A stretch of 64,000 nucleotides of DNA from Corallium rubrum (lineage: Eukaryota > Cnidaria > Anthozoa > Scleralcyonacea > Coralliidae), in contig OZ036008.1 of NCBI GenBank assembly GCA_964035015.1, positions 6,210,004 to 6,274,003 of the forward strand, written 5' to 3'. The notes under the pieces were generated by a model, which worked only from the letters and a program-made list of their open reading frames with translations, had not been told where the DNA came from and ran no database searches. Both the position numbers and the translations under genes were made by a program. Of this stretch, positions 35,428 to 47,586 are shown piece by piece (the first letter of the stretch is position 1; every line of letters begins with the position of its first letter).

Positions 35428-38400
35428 ATGGCGAGACGTCAACGAACTCGGAAGGCCAAAAACAAAACGGTTCAGAAAGTCGCAGAAAAGCAAACAGAAG
35501 CTGAGAAGCCTACAGAAAATGAGAACAATGATGAAGATAAAACTGTGAAAAGTGCTGAAGCAGTTTCCCTCTCAGAATGTGATACAAACTCCAAAGAAGA
35601 CACGGCACAAGACCCGCACGTGGAGGGTGAAGGGAAGAAACGCAAACACGAAGCCTGCTCTACAGAAAACACAACGTCTAAAAATAATAAGAAAGTTAAG
35701 AAGATAGATGCTGGTAGTGCTATCTCGATAAGAATTGAAAGATGGTATGGTATTATGCACTTTGTTTATATTTATAAATTAATAATGTCGTTATGCTCAT
35801 GTCACATGGCTAGACATTTGAAGCACTGCTTGCTTAGCCTTTTTAGTTCAGTTGTTTAAAGAGCATTTATGTTGTCATTGCGTTGTGTGTTGTTTTAATA
35901 ATAACGTTATTTGTTGAACTGTTGGATTGTTGAATAATATTACTTGGGGGATGTGAACTTAGGCCTAGGTCAAACGTCGCTCTTCTCATGCGCCGAATCA
36001 AATAGATGTATTAAGTGCTACAGAAGAGCGACGTTTGATTCAATTAAGTGCAGCAGAATGGATTAAGTGCGGCAGAGCTCACTTGGAGCGGCAGGACCTG
36101 TCGCATAATGCGACACTGGAGCGACGCCAAGTCATACGTCGCTCTTCTCATGCGCCGAACTAAATGCATAAATTATTTTACCTTAAAATTCGGGCTGAAC
36201 AAGAACTGAGCATGTGCAGATACTTGACGCAACGCTACTAAACGTAGATCTGGGTACGAGAATGCGGTAGAACAAAGACAAAGTCAACCAACTTTCACAT
36301 TGTTCGAATACGCTATATCGTGTCGGTTGTTTATGCCAGAAGATAGCATCGTTGAAATATATCCTGTAAGTGTGTTGTTAGAAATGCCATGATCTTTTAT
36401 GTAAGTTGTAGTTCAGGTTCCTGCGGCTGCGTTATATCTAAATTTTTTAAATGTCCAAAATGTTCACACTATGTTTTGAAATATATTTGTTTTCCTGATT
36501 TTTGAAGTAATTATTGTGTGAACATTGTGGACGTTTTAAAAAGTTCCACATAACGCAGAAACGTAAAATATGCATCAAAGGAAAGCTTATGAAATTTCTA
36601 ACAACATATGTACATGATATTTTCCAACAATGCGTAGTTAGGAAGTTATTAAGCATCTTCCACGACAGTCTGACAAGTAACACTGAGACAGAACGGCGGT
36701 CAGACTTTAAATTTATCGGCGGCCCGTCGTCAAACTAAAATCAAACTCAGTAGTTTTAAATTCGAGCAATCTATTTGGTGCAATGTATAGATTAAAGACT
36801 CATTGTCACTCGAGACGATAGCATTATTTATACTTGCTTGAGAAATACAAAATAGAGATGCACTTTTTGTTTACGAAAATAATTAATTAGGAGCGACTCT
36901 GGAGCGACGTTTGATTCCATGTCGCTCTACAGTCGCTCCAACGTCGAATCTAATTGTATTTGATTCGGCGCATGAGAAGAGCGACGTTTGACCCAGGCCT
37001 TAGGCTTAGCCGGCAAGACGTCACCCTCACACCAGACTGGAAACTTTGTTACATGCGCACGGAAGAACTTTTTGTCGCAAAATTATGCACACCTAACACT
37101 TGGTGTTGCGCACGCAACGCTTGGTCTTCTGCAGGTAAAGTCGGGGGAGGGGCTGGGGTAATTACCACTAATCAGTTACCGTAATTATTCGAATAAACGC
37201 CTCCCTCGAATAAACGCCGCCCTCGAATAAACGCCGCAGGGACAAGCAAAAATATTATTAAACGCCGCCCTCGAATAAACGCCGCACCTGAAGCGCCAAA
37301 AATTTAATAAACGCCGCGGCGTTTATTCGGTACTTATCTTTAAAAAATAAGACAACATTAAATCTAAAGCAGTCTTGGATATTTATTCTTCTCGATTACA
37401 ATGTTATTTAGTTCAAAGTGGCTATACTTATAACGAGCCAGAAACGAATCCTTTCGACACTGAAGAATACACGTCTTCCGATGTTGAAGAGGCATGCCCT
37501 ACTATTCAGCTGTTAGACTCGGACCACGAAGGAGACAGTGACATTGAAATAGAATGAAACTTAGTCATTATATAAGACAGTGAACAGTTCAATTTTTATA
37601 TATATTTATATATATTTAAAAGACATATGAATTTTATTCTTAGTTTTTTAATAAATTCACAGTTGTTGTTACAAAATTTACAATAAACGCCGCCCTCGAA
37701 TGAACGCCGCCCTCGAATAAACACCGCCCTCGAATAAACGCTGCACCTGAAGCGCAAAAAATTTAATAAACGCCGCGGCGTTTATTCGGTACTTATCTTT
37801 AAAAAATAAGACAACATTAAATCTAAAGCAGTCTTGGATATTTATTCTTCTCGATTACAATGTTATTTAGTTCAAAGTGGCTATACTTATAACGAGCCAG
37901 AAACGAATCCTTTCGACACTGAAGAATACACGTCTTCCGATGTTGAAGAGGCATGCCCTACTATTCAGCTGTTAGACTCGGACCACGAAGGAGACAGTGA
38001 CATTGAAATAGAATGAAACTTAGTCATTATATAAGACAGTGAACAGTTCAATTTTCATATATATTTATATATATTTAAAAGACATATGAATTTTATTCTT
38101 AGTTTTTTAATAAATTCACAGTTGTTGTTACAAAATTTGCAATAAACGCCGCCCTCGAATAAACGCCGCCCTCGAATAAACGCCGCACCTGAAGCGCCAA
38201 AAATTTAATAAACGCCGCGGCGTTTATTCGAATAATTACGGTATTGCAGGACTGCGGCTCTGCTGCCTCTGCATAAGAAGATATGCAAACACACACTAAA
38301 ATTGTACTCATAAGATACAGTTGTTGCATCTAAGCACAAACATTTAACCAAAACTTAACGATTGAATGAAGCCTTTTCTCTCGTTTTAACCAATCAGATT

Positions 38401-41400
38401 TAATGTTCCCATTGTACAAAGGTCACTGTGAAGTGAGATCCAAACATTAAGCTTTTAAGTCCCGATTACATGCACGCCGGTTTGTGTCACAAGATAAATC
38501 GGCGTGTCGTGCATGTGTACTGTGTAATAGTGTAACACAACGTGCAATGACATGCAACGCCCATTTTGGCATTACTGAAGCATTGCAAGTTTTGCTCAGT
38601 GAAAGCAAATGGCTGTGCTTATTATGTACACTTTAATAGATATAACTTTCTAAATTCTGCTTTTCAAGAACGTTGCTTCGATCATCATACAATAAAACTG
38701 CAAGAAATAATTAAATAAACTCATAATTGTCAATACTAGATATATAATATTCAAGACAAGTAACCATTTAACGAAGGAGACCATTTGCAAGCAAACTTGA
38801 GCGTTTTAACGGGTATGTTTTTGTTTAAAAGGCGCGGGTTTTAACCGATTTTCTTGGGGCCTTGGCTTGACAGTTCCCACGCTCATTACAATAGACGAAG
38901 AACGAAGCCGGAAGCCAGGTCTTATCCGTGGTCTTATCAAAACCTGTCAAAATATGAATGAGGCTCAAAAAGGGGGGTATTTCTCGGTGCAGGATTTTTT
39001 TGCAAGGGATTGAGGGATTCCCATGCAAGTATTTTTCTCCAAATAATATAAAGATATATTGGTTATTGGTATAGACAAAGAACTTGCTCGACTTTTTTTG
39101 TTGGTTTGTTGCGCGCGTGACGTTTTACGCATACGTGCGCGCGCCAAGCGCGCGCTTGCTGTGCTTTTGCGTGCGCGCGCGGCGCTCCTCAGACAAAATT
39201 GCGCACATGAATTTTCAAGTGCGCACGGAAGATCTTCCGTGCGCACTACAAAGTTTCCAGTCTGGCCCTCACACATACAGGTCATACAAGTATTTTTATA
39301 TTGCAATATATTTTAGTTCAGCTATTAATTTTTAGCCCAGGTTGAAATTCTCCGTGAAAGCAGAAGTGTTGCACAGTCACCTGAAAGTCGATCCACAAGG
39401 GGGTTGGAACATTGACCTTTATATAACTGGACTGCGGTGCCGACATGAAAAAATGGCCTGATTACATGCCATCAGGCACCATCTTGTTAGGTCTGAGCCG
39501 TGAAATTGACCAATCACAGATGACCAACAGGATACCATCTTGTTAGGTCTAAAATTAACCAATCAGCAAACCAGAAAATCAAAGATGGCGCTCTTCAATT
39601 GGGGACACTTCATGTAATACAAAAGTATCGTAGACCTGCAGTCCAGCTATAGTGGTCAATGGGTTGGAAGGAGTGGTTGAGTTGTATGGGAGTCACAGGG
39701 GGTTGAGTTATAACAAGGGAATAAATCATGGGGAATAGAGTCATGAAAGGGAGTTAAATCACAAAGGGGGTCAAGTATAAGGCATTGTCAAGCAATCTTG
39801 TACCAGAGCTTCCAGTCCCTGCTGGGGGGCAGGGGGGGCAGGGGGCCCTACAGCCCTAATATTTGATATTTGTTGGAAATTTTCAAAAAAATTTGGTTGT
39901 TGGAAAGCTTGATCATCAGTGAGTTCATAATACGAAGATTGTTTACAATAATGTAATGACTTACTAGATCAGCTTATTTCGGTCAGTTTGTTCATGTTGT
40001 CAGCTGCTAGGCACTTGTCACAACTCATAGTAATGCTACCTGTTTCATTATAAAATAAGTTAGTGTGTGAACAACAGAACAAGGTAAATTTCACTGGATA
40101 ACTTTGCGTTCTTGTCGGCCGCTTTTTTAAGCCTGTGTACTTCATGACAAAATAATAGGCATATAGGAGTCTTGTAGTTGTAAATATTAAGTGTGGAAAC
40201 GTATAACTTCTATATTAAAGTGATTCAAACTTTCATGTCCTGGACTCTTAGTACTTAATGCTATATCTTCTTCTGCGTGGACACGGAATGTATAATTTAG
40301 ATTGAAGTGATTCAAACCTGTAGACTGTTAACCTACTGTATACTGTAGTTTTTTAGATCAGAAAACTTTGTGATGAAATCACTATAATTTCTTTTTTGAA
40401 AAATTAAGAAAAAATACACCTGTTGGAAAATTTTGGTCAGCCCCCCTGATGAACAGCTCCCACGATGCCACTGGTCCCTTTGTCTAGCGATGAGGAACCA
40501 TTGGCTCTGGCTGGAAGACTTCTGACATGAAGATTTAAGCCAATCACAATCTCGTTCCCAGAGCCCACATTCCCCACCCGGGAAATGAGAGACTTTGGGA
40601 TAATCCGTTCACGCCATCACAGGATTCTTGTTATCCGGAAGAGGAGTTAATCATGTTCATCAGCCAATGAAATATCGATGTGAAACTGATTATCCCAGAG
40701 TCTTGTTTCCGTGTGGGGAACGTGGGCTCTGGGAACGAGATTGAGCCAATCACTGTACTGCTTTACCACAGGCTTTACTTCATTCCAGCCAGAGCCAATG
40801 GCTTCTTATCATTGAACAAAAGGACTGCAGGCTCTTGGTACAAGAATGTGGGGTCAAGTCACAAAGGGGTTAGAGTTGCACAGAGGGGTGGAGTCATGAA
40901 GAGGGATTAAGTTGTGAAGAGGGATTGAGTAATACCACTGCCAGGGCTGGGTAATTAGGGCTGTGTGGGCCCCCTGGCATATTGGGCCCCATGCTAGTTT
41001 TGCCATTATAATTAATCTGGCACTGTATCTATAGGCACAAGCTATATTATTATTTAGTATTTACAGCTGTATTACCATTATTTTTTTCTTTTGACTAGCA
41101 ATTCCTGACAGGTATATAAGAGGAATGCTAATCAGCTCTCAGAAGAGTTGAAGAAGGTGTTTCCTGACATGCAGATTGTTATAAACCCAGAAAAACCAAG
41201 ATCGAAGAGTTTTGAAGTAACATTATGTTATGAGGACGGGGCAGGTATTATTTACAACAAATTGGTGGGGTTTTTTGTCAGTACAATTCTAACATTCCTG
41301 TCTGAGCTGGTCAAAAATGGCCCCTCTATTGTTTTATTATAAGTAATAACGTGACTTGAGGGAAATTAGCGATTAAATTGCCTGCCTTCCCGAGGCAAAG

Positions 41401-43019
41401 GGCAATTTAATCACTAATGTCCCGACAAGTTATGTTATCAGTTTGTAATATTATGATCGCCGAGGAAAACTTTGAGAATCTTACCACCAGGAAATTTACA
41501 CAGTTGAACAGAGAAGTTGCATCTAATTTTCTCACATGCATTATTGTTGATGATGGAAAATATATGCAAGCAGGAAATTTAGAAGAAGACAAAGGATTTC
41601 TTTGTCTACTAATTTTCCCCTGCATGGTTGTTGATGAGGGAAAATTAGTAGACAAAGAAATCTTTTGTTTTCTACTAAATTTCCCGGGGAAATTTAAAAG
41701 ACAAAGGTGTATGCATGGGCAATGAGGAAAATACAGGATTTATATACATTCCCTTTGAGAACAATGAAAACTGAGGTGATCATGATATTACTCTCTCTAA
41801 TGCCACCCAATCACTGTCTAAAATGTCTGAATTGGTTCTTGATCCTCATTAACATGTTTTCTCCCAGGGTGTGTGGAAGATGTTTGAAATTAGGAGGGGG
41901 GAGCCACCTGGAGGGGTGAATTCTGACAGCCACCTGGAAAAAGGACTTTTTAGCAACTTGCCAGTTTTGAACCATTTGCAAGTCAAAAAAGTGAAATAAC
42001 TTTCTGACAGAGATGCATCAGGATTGCTGAAATTATTTGTATTAAAATGGTTTTTTTTAGAAGTGGTTGTTTGGAGTGGAATAAAGAAAGGTCCTCCTCG
42101 AAAACTAAAGTTTCCAGATGAGCAAAATGTAATTGAAAGCATCCAAGAACAACTTGGGACTAGTAAGTGTTCTTTAATAGAATTTATAAGAGAAATCTCC
42201 AAGTCATTGTAGGTGCTATATTGCAATAGAGTCGTACTAATAGGTGTAGAGTATAGGGATGGGCTGAGAGCTTCAGTCCCTAAAGAAATTGGGGGGGGGG
42301 GGGTGTTGGCTCTTCAGGATTTGGAAGCAACTGACTCGTCATTCACACGTTCATAAAAAATGATAGGTCACTGGTTGGGGTGACGTTCAAATTTTGAGAA
42401 AAGAATTTTTTTGGTGGGGGGTGGGGAGGGAAGTACTCCCTAGCCCCTTTGTCAGGGAATTCCTGGTGCCATCCCTGCTGGAAGCCCTGCCATTTATAGC
42501 CAACAGAGCTACCGTAATTGATTGCATAACATTTCATTGTGTTCAGTTGGGAAATGTTTTTTTCTCTGGAAGTGTCCATGTACTTGTCTAATTTAGTTGG
42601 CCATAATTGCTTCAGGAGTTGTGCTCTCAATGGGGATCTATTATAGTTTGACGGTTAGATGGTTTGGGCCCATATTAAAGGTGGATTTCGGATATTTCCA
42701 AATTTTTTTGGTGGTTCGTAGTTAACTGAGAATCGTGCGGTTTTGGAAATTTATCTGAATTTTTCGATCGGATTTGGTTATACTCGAGATTATTTGGTGG
42801 TTTTCAGAAAACTGGGTAAAAGTGACATGAATGCAGTTACGGTTTTAAGAAAAATGGGAAAGTGGTTGGTGGTTAAAATTGCCAAAATACAACGGATTTC
42901 AGAAATCCAAACACCCTATAATAGACCCCCCTAAATCCCATGCCAATAAAAACTTTTCTTTCTCATTCTTTCTTTCCCATTCTTTCTCATTCTTTCTTTC
43001 TCATATCTTTGAAGAATAA
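35428..43019 (+). CDS. SELENOH: Selenoprotein H, in-frame UGA (Sec) at 41106-41108
   Basis: Exons: 35428-35744, 41099-41244, 42061-42162 and 43015-43019 (TAA). Phases agree; 570 nt, 189 aa. Exon 1 encodes a long Lys/Glu-rich N-terminus with basic clusters (GKKRKHEA, KNNKKVKKID) fitting a nuclear/nucleolar protein, then AISIRIER. The exon 1/2 junction completes Cys106, and exon 2 reads C-N-S-TGA-Q-VYKRNANQL, aligning with the CxxU redox motif and VYGRNA of SELENOH. INPEKPRSKSFEVTL and VVWSGIKKGPPRKLKFPDEQ are diagnostic of the family. The last donor (A/GTAAGT, 42162) joins a pyrimidine-tract acceptor at 43014 to give GTK-stop. Without that splice the frame would run to a TAG at 42210-42212. 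The fold is thioredoxin-like and the protein is thought to be a redox regulator. A gene finder treating TGA as a stop would lose the conserved domain. The N-terminus is about 65 aa longer than in human. Confidence 0.9.
35962..36999. mobile_element. Harbinger-like non-autonomous element
   Basis: TIR GGCCTAGGTCAAACGTCGCT at the left; complement AGCGACGTTTGACCCAGGCC at the right; TTA duplication at 35959-35961 and 37000-37002. GTCGCTCTTCTCATGCGCCG recurs internally. In SELENOH intron 1. Confidence 0.8.
37351..37557 (+). pseudogene. Transposase C-terminal fragment, copy 1
   Basis: Open frame without an ATG: KAVLDIYSSRLQCYLVQSG ... ending acidic (LLDSDHEGDSDIEIE-stop). It lies inside a TA-flanked inverted-repeat element. 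It looks like the last exon of a pogo/Tigger-type transposase, whose tails are acidic, but no catalytic residue is present. Confidence 0.5.
37810..38016 (+). pseudogene. Transposase C-terminal fragment, copy 2
   Basis: Identical protein 459 bp downstream of copy 1, in the second unit of a tandem duplication. Confidence 0.5.
39105..39250. repeat. Alternating purine-pyrimidine tract with 28-bp palindrome
   Basis: GCGCGC- and GTGCGCGC-rich stretch ending in a perfect palindrome at about 39220-39247, centred on GGAAGATCTTCC and flanked by GTGCGCAC. In SELENOH intron 1. Confidence 0.8.
39419..39652. mobile_element. Inverted-repeat element in SELENOH intron 1
   Basis: TATAACTGGACTGCGGT at the left and CTGCAGTCCAGCTATA at the right; CACCATCTTGTTAGGTCT repeats inside. 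Confidence 0.7.
40540..40757. mobile_element. Inverted-repeat element in SELENOH intron 1
   Basis: CAATCTCGTTCCCAGAGCCC at the left and GGGCTCTGGGAACGAGATTG at the right. The CTCGTTCCCAG word also heads the 7297-7607 element. Confidence 0.8.
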
Positions 43020-43070
43020 CTTGATGACTTAGTTGTGCAGTGGTTGGCTCAAAAAATGGTGACAAGCACA

Positions 43071-43135
43071 AGATTAATGACAGTATGTGATTAAAATTGA
43101 TTTTACTCAATGTCACAAACTCGATGATATAATCT
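43071..43135 (+). promoter_or_regulatory. SECIS element of SELENOH 3' UTR
   Basis: Read by eye as a type 2 SECIS. Helix I is AGATTA (43071-43076) with TAATCT (43130-43135). The non-Watson-Crick quartet is A-UGAC (43077-43081) against CGAU (43122-43125). Helix II is AGTATGTGAT with GTCACAAACT, one A-A mismatch. Twelve nt after AUGA comes an AAAA run (43093-43096), then a small helix TTGA/TCAA. It begins 51 nt after the TAA stop predicted by the four-exon model. A possible ATTAAA poly(A) signal follows at 43164-43169. Confidence 0.75.
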
Positions 43136-43569
43136 CTCTTAGAAATGTACATCACCAGTCACAATTAAACATGTTGAGTTATAATCCTTTGACTCCTAAG
43201 GCCTAAGCACGCATGTAGAAGCACCTTTAGTATTTTACGCTGACTAATGCGAGATGATTTTACTCATCAAGAGAAGACCCCTGGTAGTCAAGGGGTTAAA
43301 AGTTGTCTCTCGATTGGGAGGGAGTTTATTTGTGCAATTGCAGTATTTTTAGCAATTCTTACAAAAACAAAATTGTCCAAAAATTGCATGAAATCCCATA
43401 AATATAATACATAACAGTTTTTTATATATTATATAAAAACATCAACGAGATACTAGAAACCTGCACAGATGTACAGATGGCTAAAATTAAAGCAAGATTG
43501 AAAGGGATTGCAAATGTGACATCTTGGTTTCTGTTGGCTTAGCAGCAATCAGGTTTAGGCCATTTCGTG

Positions 43570-44160
43570 TAAAAACTTTGTCTTAAAGTGCCCATGAAGC
43601 AAAAATTATTATTGCCTTTATAAATGAAAGAACTCTTAAAACTACAACGTAACATCTTTTGCAGATCTTCGTTTCCGTGCTTCGTTGTTGAGATATTTCA
43701 GTTTGTTTGATATGCAAATTAAACACTAGCTTTGACATCACACGTGTATAATGAGTTATCGGAGAAAGTTTTATATCTTTGCTATTATCAAACGAAATCA
43801 CTTCGAAGCCGATGCTGGGCGTCTATTTCGCATACAGCATTAGACATACAGATTTTTAATTGATTTCGTTTGATAATAGCAAAGATACCGAACCTTCTGT
43901 GATAACTCATTATACACGTGTGACATCAAAGTGTTTAATTTGCATATCAAAAAAATTGAAATATCTCAACAACGAGGCACGGAAACGAAGATCTGCAAAA
44001 GATGTTACTTTGTCGTTTTGAGAGTTCTTTCACCTCCATAGTTGTTACGTGACTCGTATTTCATAATCGAATTAATGTCCAGCTTTAATTTTGAAGCTCA
44101 GAATGTTCAATTGAAGTTTCAAAATTGCATGTCATAGCGCCTTTAAATTTTTTCCGGAAA
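43570..44160. mobile_element. Long palindromic element after SELENOH
   Basis: Arms of over 200 bp: AACATCTTTTGCAGATCTTC at the left against GAAGATCTGCAAAAGATGTT at the right; centre at about 43830. Confidence 0.85.
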
Positions 44161-47100
44161 AGTAGATGAATTTTTGACTTGCTTTGCAGCTCCAACCCGG
44201 CCTGAAAAACAATTACATGCCGGGGAAAAGTTATAATTTTTATATTATTAAAGCACACTTATTGTAAAACTAATTTTCTTTGGCAATACTTGTAAAAGGT
44301 CATGCTAATAAAGCTATTACTTATTTACTTATTTAACCATTCATTTTGTACATCTTAATGGAGTTAAATTGCATTTTTGGGAGGTTTGTCATACGGAACT
44401 TAATCGCCAAAAAAATTCCAACTTCTAAAAGTCTTTTTGCACGTGATCTACTTTATTCCAACTTTTTTCTAAAATTTTAGTCCTACATTTGTCCAGCGCG
44501 GCTACGGGACAGCTTGTTTTAAATAGCACTCAGATGCTATTAATATTTAATTTTTAGCACAGCAGCTTATCGTTCAATACGAAAACCGAAATTTTGTTTG
44601 CAAAGAGCTAATATACCTAACATGAAAAATACAAACATTTAGGAAAACCAATTTAACTATTTACGTAATATTACAAGACTTTAAACGTATTTATATAGCC
44701 TAAAGAGTAGACTGAAATTGTTTGTTTTGTTTGCCAGTATGCCTGCCCAACGGTCTCACCTGCCTAGTAAAAGCATGCAGGTGTTATACCTAAACCAATA
44801 TGAACATTAATTAGCACTCAGACTCGATCGCGTTTTTTTGGCTTATAAGGAGAGTTAACACAAATTTCTTGCCAACTAAACACTAGCGCGGCTTGCAGTT
44901 GGGAAAACCGTTTCTCAGAAATTCTTATTTCCGATAATTAAGCCCGATTTATATACATCACCCAATCGTCGCATTCAATTCAGGTAATTACCGCTCCCCC
45001 CTCCGGCGCCGGACGATTTTACTCGACGAAGGACCCTCAGACATTCTAGGCAGCAATGAGTTTACAAGTGATTAACTCATTGCTGCCTGAGCTGGTCAAA
45101 AACAGCGCCTATATTATTTTACTCTGTGTAACACCAGATGATTTTACTCATCACATGGAACCCTCAGACATGCTGGGCAGCAACCCGATGTTAAAATAAA
45201 TCGTTTATATAGTCAACTAACGTCAACACGACTTTTTATGACCACGAATTTACTTTAGACAAATTTAATAATCTATACATACCGACGAGGTAGGATTCTG
45301 CCGAAATGAGAAGACTACATGGCTACCGAAAAATTAACTTAACAGCACCTGCTATAAGGTCTAGAAATTTATGTATTTATTCGATGCGACGTTATATCGT
45401 TGTTTGAAACCATAACACCGCTTTTTATATTAGACGTTCAGTATTGGCCGTCTGATAACGGTTACAACGTCTTAGAGACCTTAACGATGAAAACGGTCAT
45501 CGTATAAACGCATATATATTCACGTAAACCCTCTCTCCAATTCCAAAGTGGATATAGAAAATGCCTTTTCGTGTGGACGGCCGCATAAACTTATATATTT
45601 TTTTATTTTCTATAAATGCTGAGTAAAAGACAGAAGATTTCCAATACGGCTTAAACGGAAAGCCGTGCTTTTGATGCATGTTATAGAAGTTTTTTAGAAA
45701 TTTACGATACGGTTTTAAAAAGAAATACTAAAGAGCAAAGTGAAAAGATGGTAAACTGCTGAGAATATAGTTTTCATAAAGAAATATACTGACGTTTCGA
45801 GGCGAGCGGAGCTCAGTCTTCAACACTCTACATTTTTAAACTGGTTATATATAAACTGGTTATATATAAACGTGTGGACGGGACCAAGGCAAATTTTAAT
45901 TTCCTACTGACGAATTTAATTCGTTTTTGAGACGTCGCATGTCCGTGGTTAATTTATTGAGTTCAATTCGTCTGATTTAAATACGGCAATTGACTCAGCC
46001 ACGTATAAACCAGGTCTTGAAAACCTATACACGTATTCAAGAAAATCCGTACCAAAATGCTTCACATGGAAAACTTCATCATGTGAGGTTAACCCGTTAA
46101 CGGTTGTCGCAAAACCCGATTTTAGCCATTTTAGCCATTTTTTCAATCTTTATAATCCGGTCTGTCACAAAATGATAATTTAGCTCAAAAAAGCCTTTTT
46201 ATGCATGGCTTCTGTATAGCAGCAACAAGAAGCCTTAATTTATTTCTGCTAAATCTTCATATTTTATAGCCTTATTTCAAAAGTTGAAAAAAGGGCCAAA
46301 ATCGGTCAAAATGTTAAGACATTTAAAAGTCGGACTTCCTGTAGAAATTAATTCAAATTAATTAAACCTTTAAAGGTTTCCGTGATGATGTAATAATTTC
46401 GTAAAACTCGAGATAGATTTCGGGGTACACGCGCTGAACTTTCGGTTTGTTAAAGCTTTTCAAAATACGAATAAACAGCGTGTTTATATCCATAAATTTT
46501 TGTTCTAAGTAAGTTCAGAAATTAGAATTTGCATATAACAAGACTGAATGTTATTTGTCCAAATGCATGCACAAATACTCAGAAACTTTTCAGCTATCAG
46601 CACTTACACTAGGGCTGTGCGATGGACTATAGAATGAGGCCAGAAATATACACAATTTTTTTAGAGAAATACACAATTCAGTCGAACTGAAAAATAAGAA
46701 ATATAATGCATGGGGATTATATCCACTCACCGCTTCAAAGATGCACTTATACAAGCTCCACGGGTTGCGACGCAAATATTTTCGAAACGAAAAATATTGG
46801 TATATACGTGGAAAGTAATCTGCCAATATCATTTGATAGCAGATCTTTAGCCTAAACAATGGACACCGGAAGCATGCATGTGGTAATGTTTCTCCACGAA
46901 CGAACAGATAGTTCGAAGAACTTGCAACTATTTTTGTAAATAACTCATCGGTGTTATTCTTGATGGTTTTATGTTCCTGCTGTAAAAAATAAAGTTTTGG
47001 TGTGGGGATGAAGTGCTCCCAATGGTCACCTTCAAGCCCATAGACTCAGAGGCAATTTCTTTACTGCGTTTAAATAATTTACCACAATAATTACAGCTTT

Positions 47101-47586
47101 CCGGGCGTAAATATATTGTTATAATACAGTCTCCTTCCTTCCTTCAGTTTTTTTTTTATACGTACAAGAACGGAACGATTCGTATTATTTTTGAGGGAAT
47201 ATGGACGAAGAGGGTCTAGTTTGTTTGTGGTAGGATTTTTTTTGGCTTAAACCCGGCAAGAATTATTTTTTAAATTTTTATTATTTACATGCGCATGCTT
47301 ATGAATAAATATTTTTTCTGTTAAGCGTTTGCTCAGTCAAATTGTTTTTCTTTTGTATTTGTTTATCCCATCTCACGCTTTACAAAAAAAACCAGAATGA
47401 CCCGTCCTCCATCAGAATATATAATTCCAAGGAATTTTTTTGAACCCGTGGTAAAAAATCCTTTTTAACAAAACGGTCGGTTTGTTTCACGACTTTTCTG
47501 ACATTACCGATCGTCTGTGATAGCTAATGCTACTCTCCAAGTTCGATTACCGAATATTTTTGAATCGTTCTAAAAAATCCTTTTTC
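44161..47586. other. Spacer without recognisable genes
   Basis: Read on both strands; only a dispersed-repeat copy at about 45080-45185 and an AACGTTTCGA-related copy at about 45735-45835 (GACGTTTCGAGGCGAGCGG) were recognised. Confidence 0.5.

Larger units (their letters stand above)
37179..38241. mobile_element. pogo/mariner-like element with internal duplication
   Basis: TIR CCGTAATTATTCGAATAAAC at the left and its complement at 38222-38241, flanked by TA on both sides. It contains runs of CTCGAATAAACGCCGC and two near-identical 459-bp units. In SELENOH intron 1. Confidence 0.85.

Noticed and set aside
41407..41725. Frames around 41400-41700 as a SELENOH exon
   Set aside because: The stretch is an inverted repeat (GGGAAATTAG/CTAATTTCCC words) inside intron 2 and does not fit the conserved protein.
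42358..42400. Possible SECIS near ATGATAGGTCAC...GTGAC
   Set aside because: Five-bp stem, no AA at the right distance and no matching GA partner; the 43071-43135 fold meets all the criteria.
43021..43075. Hairpin TTGTGC/GCACAA after ATGA as a SECIS
   Set aside because: The A-run is too far from the quartet and the lower helix does not pair.
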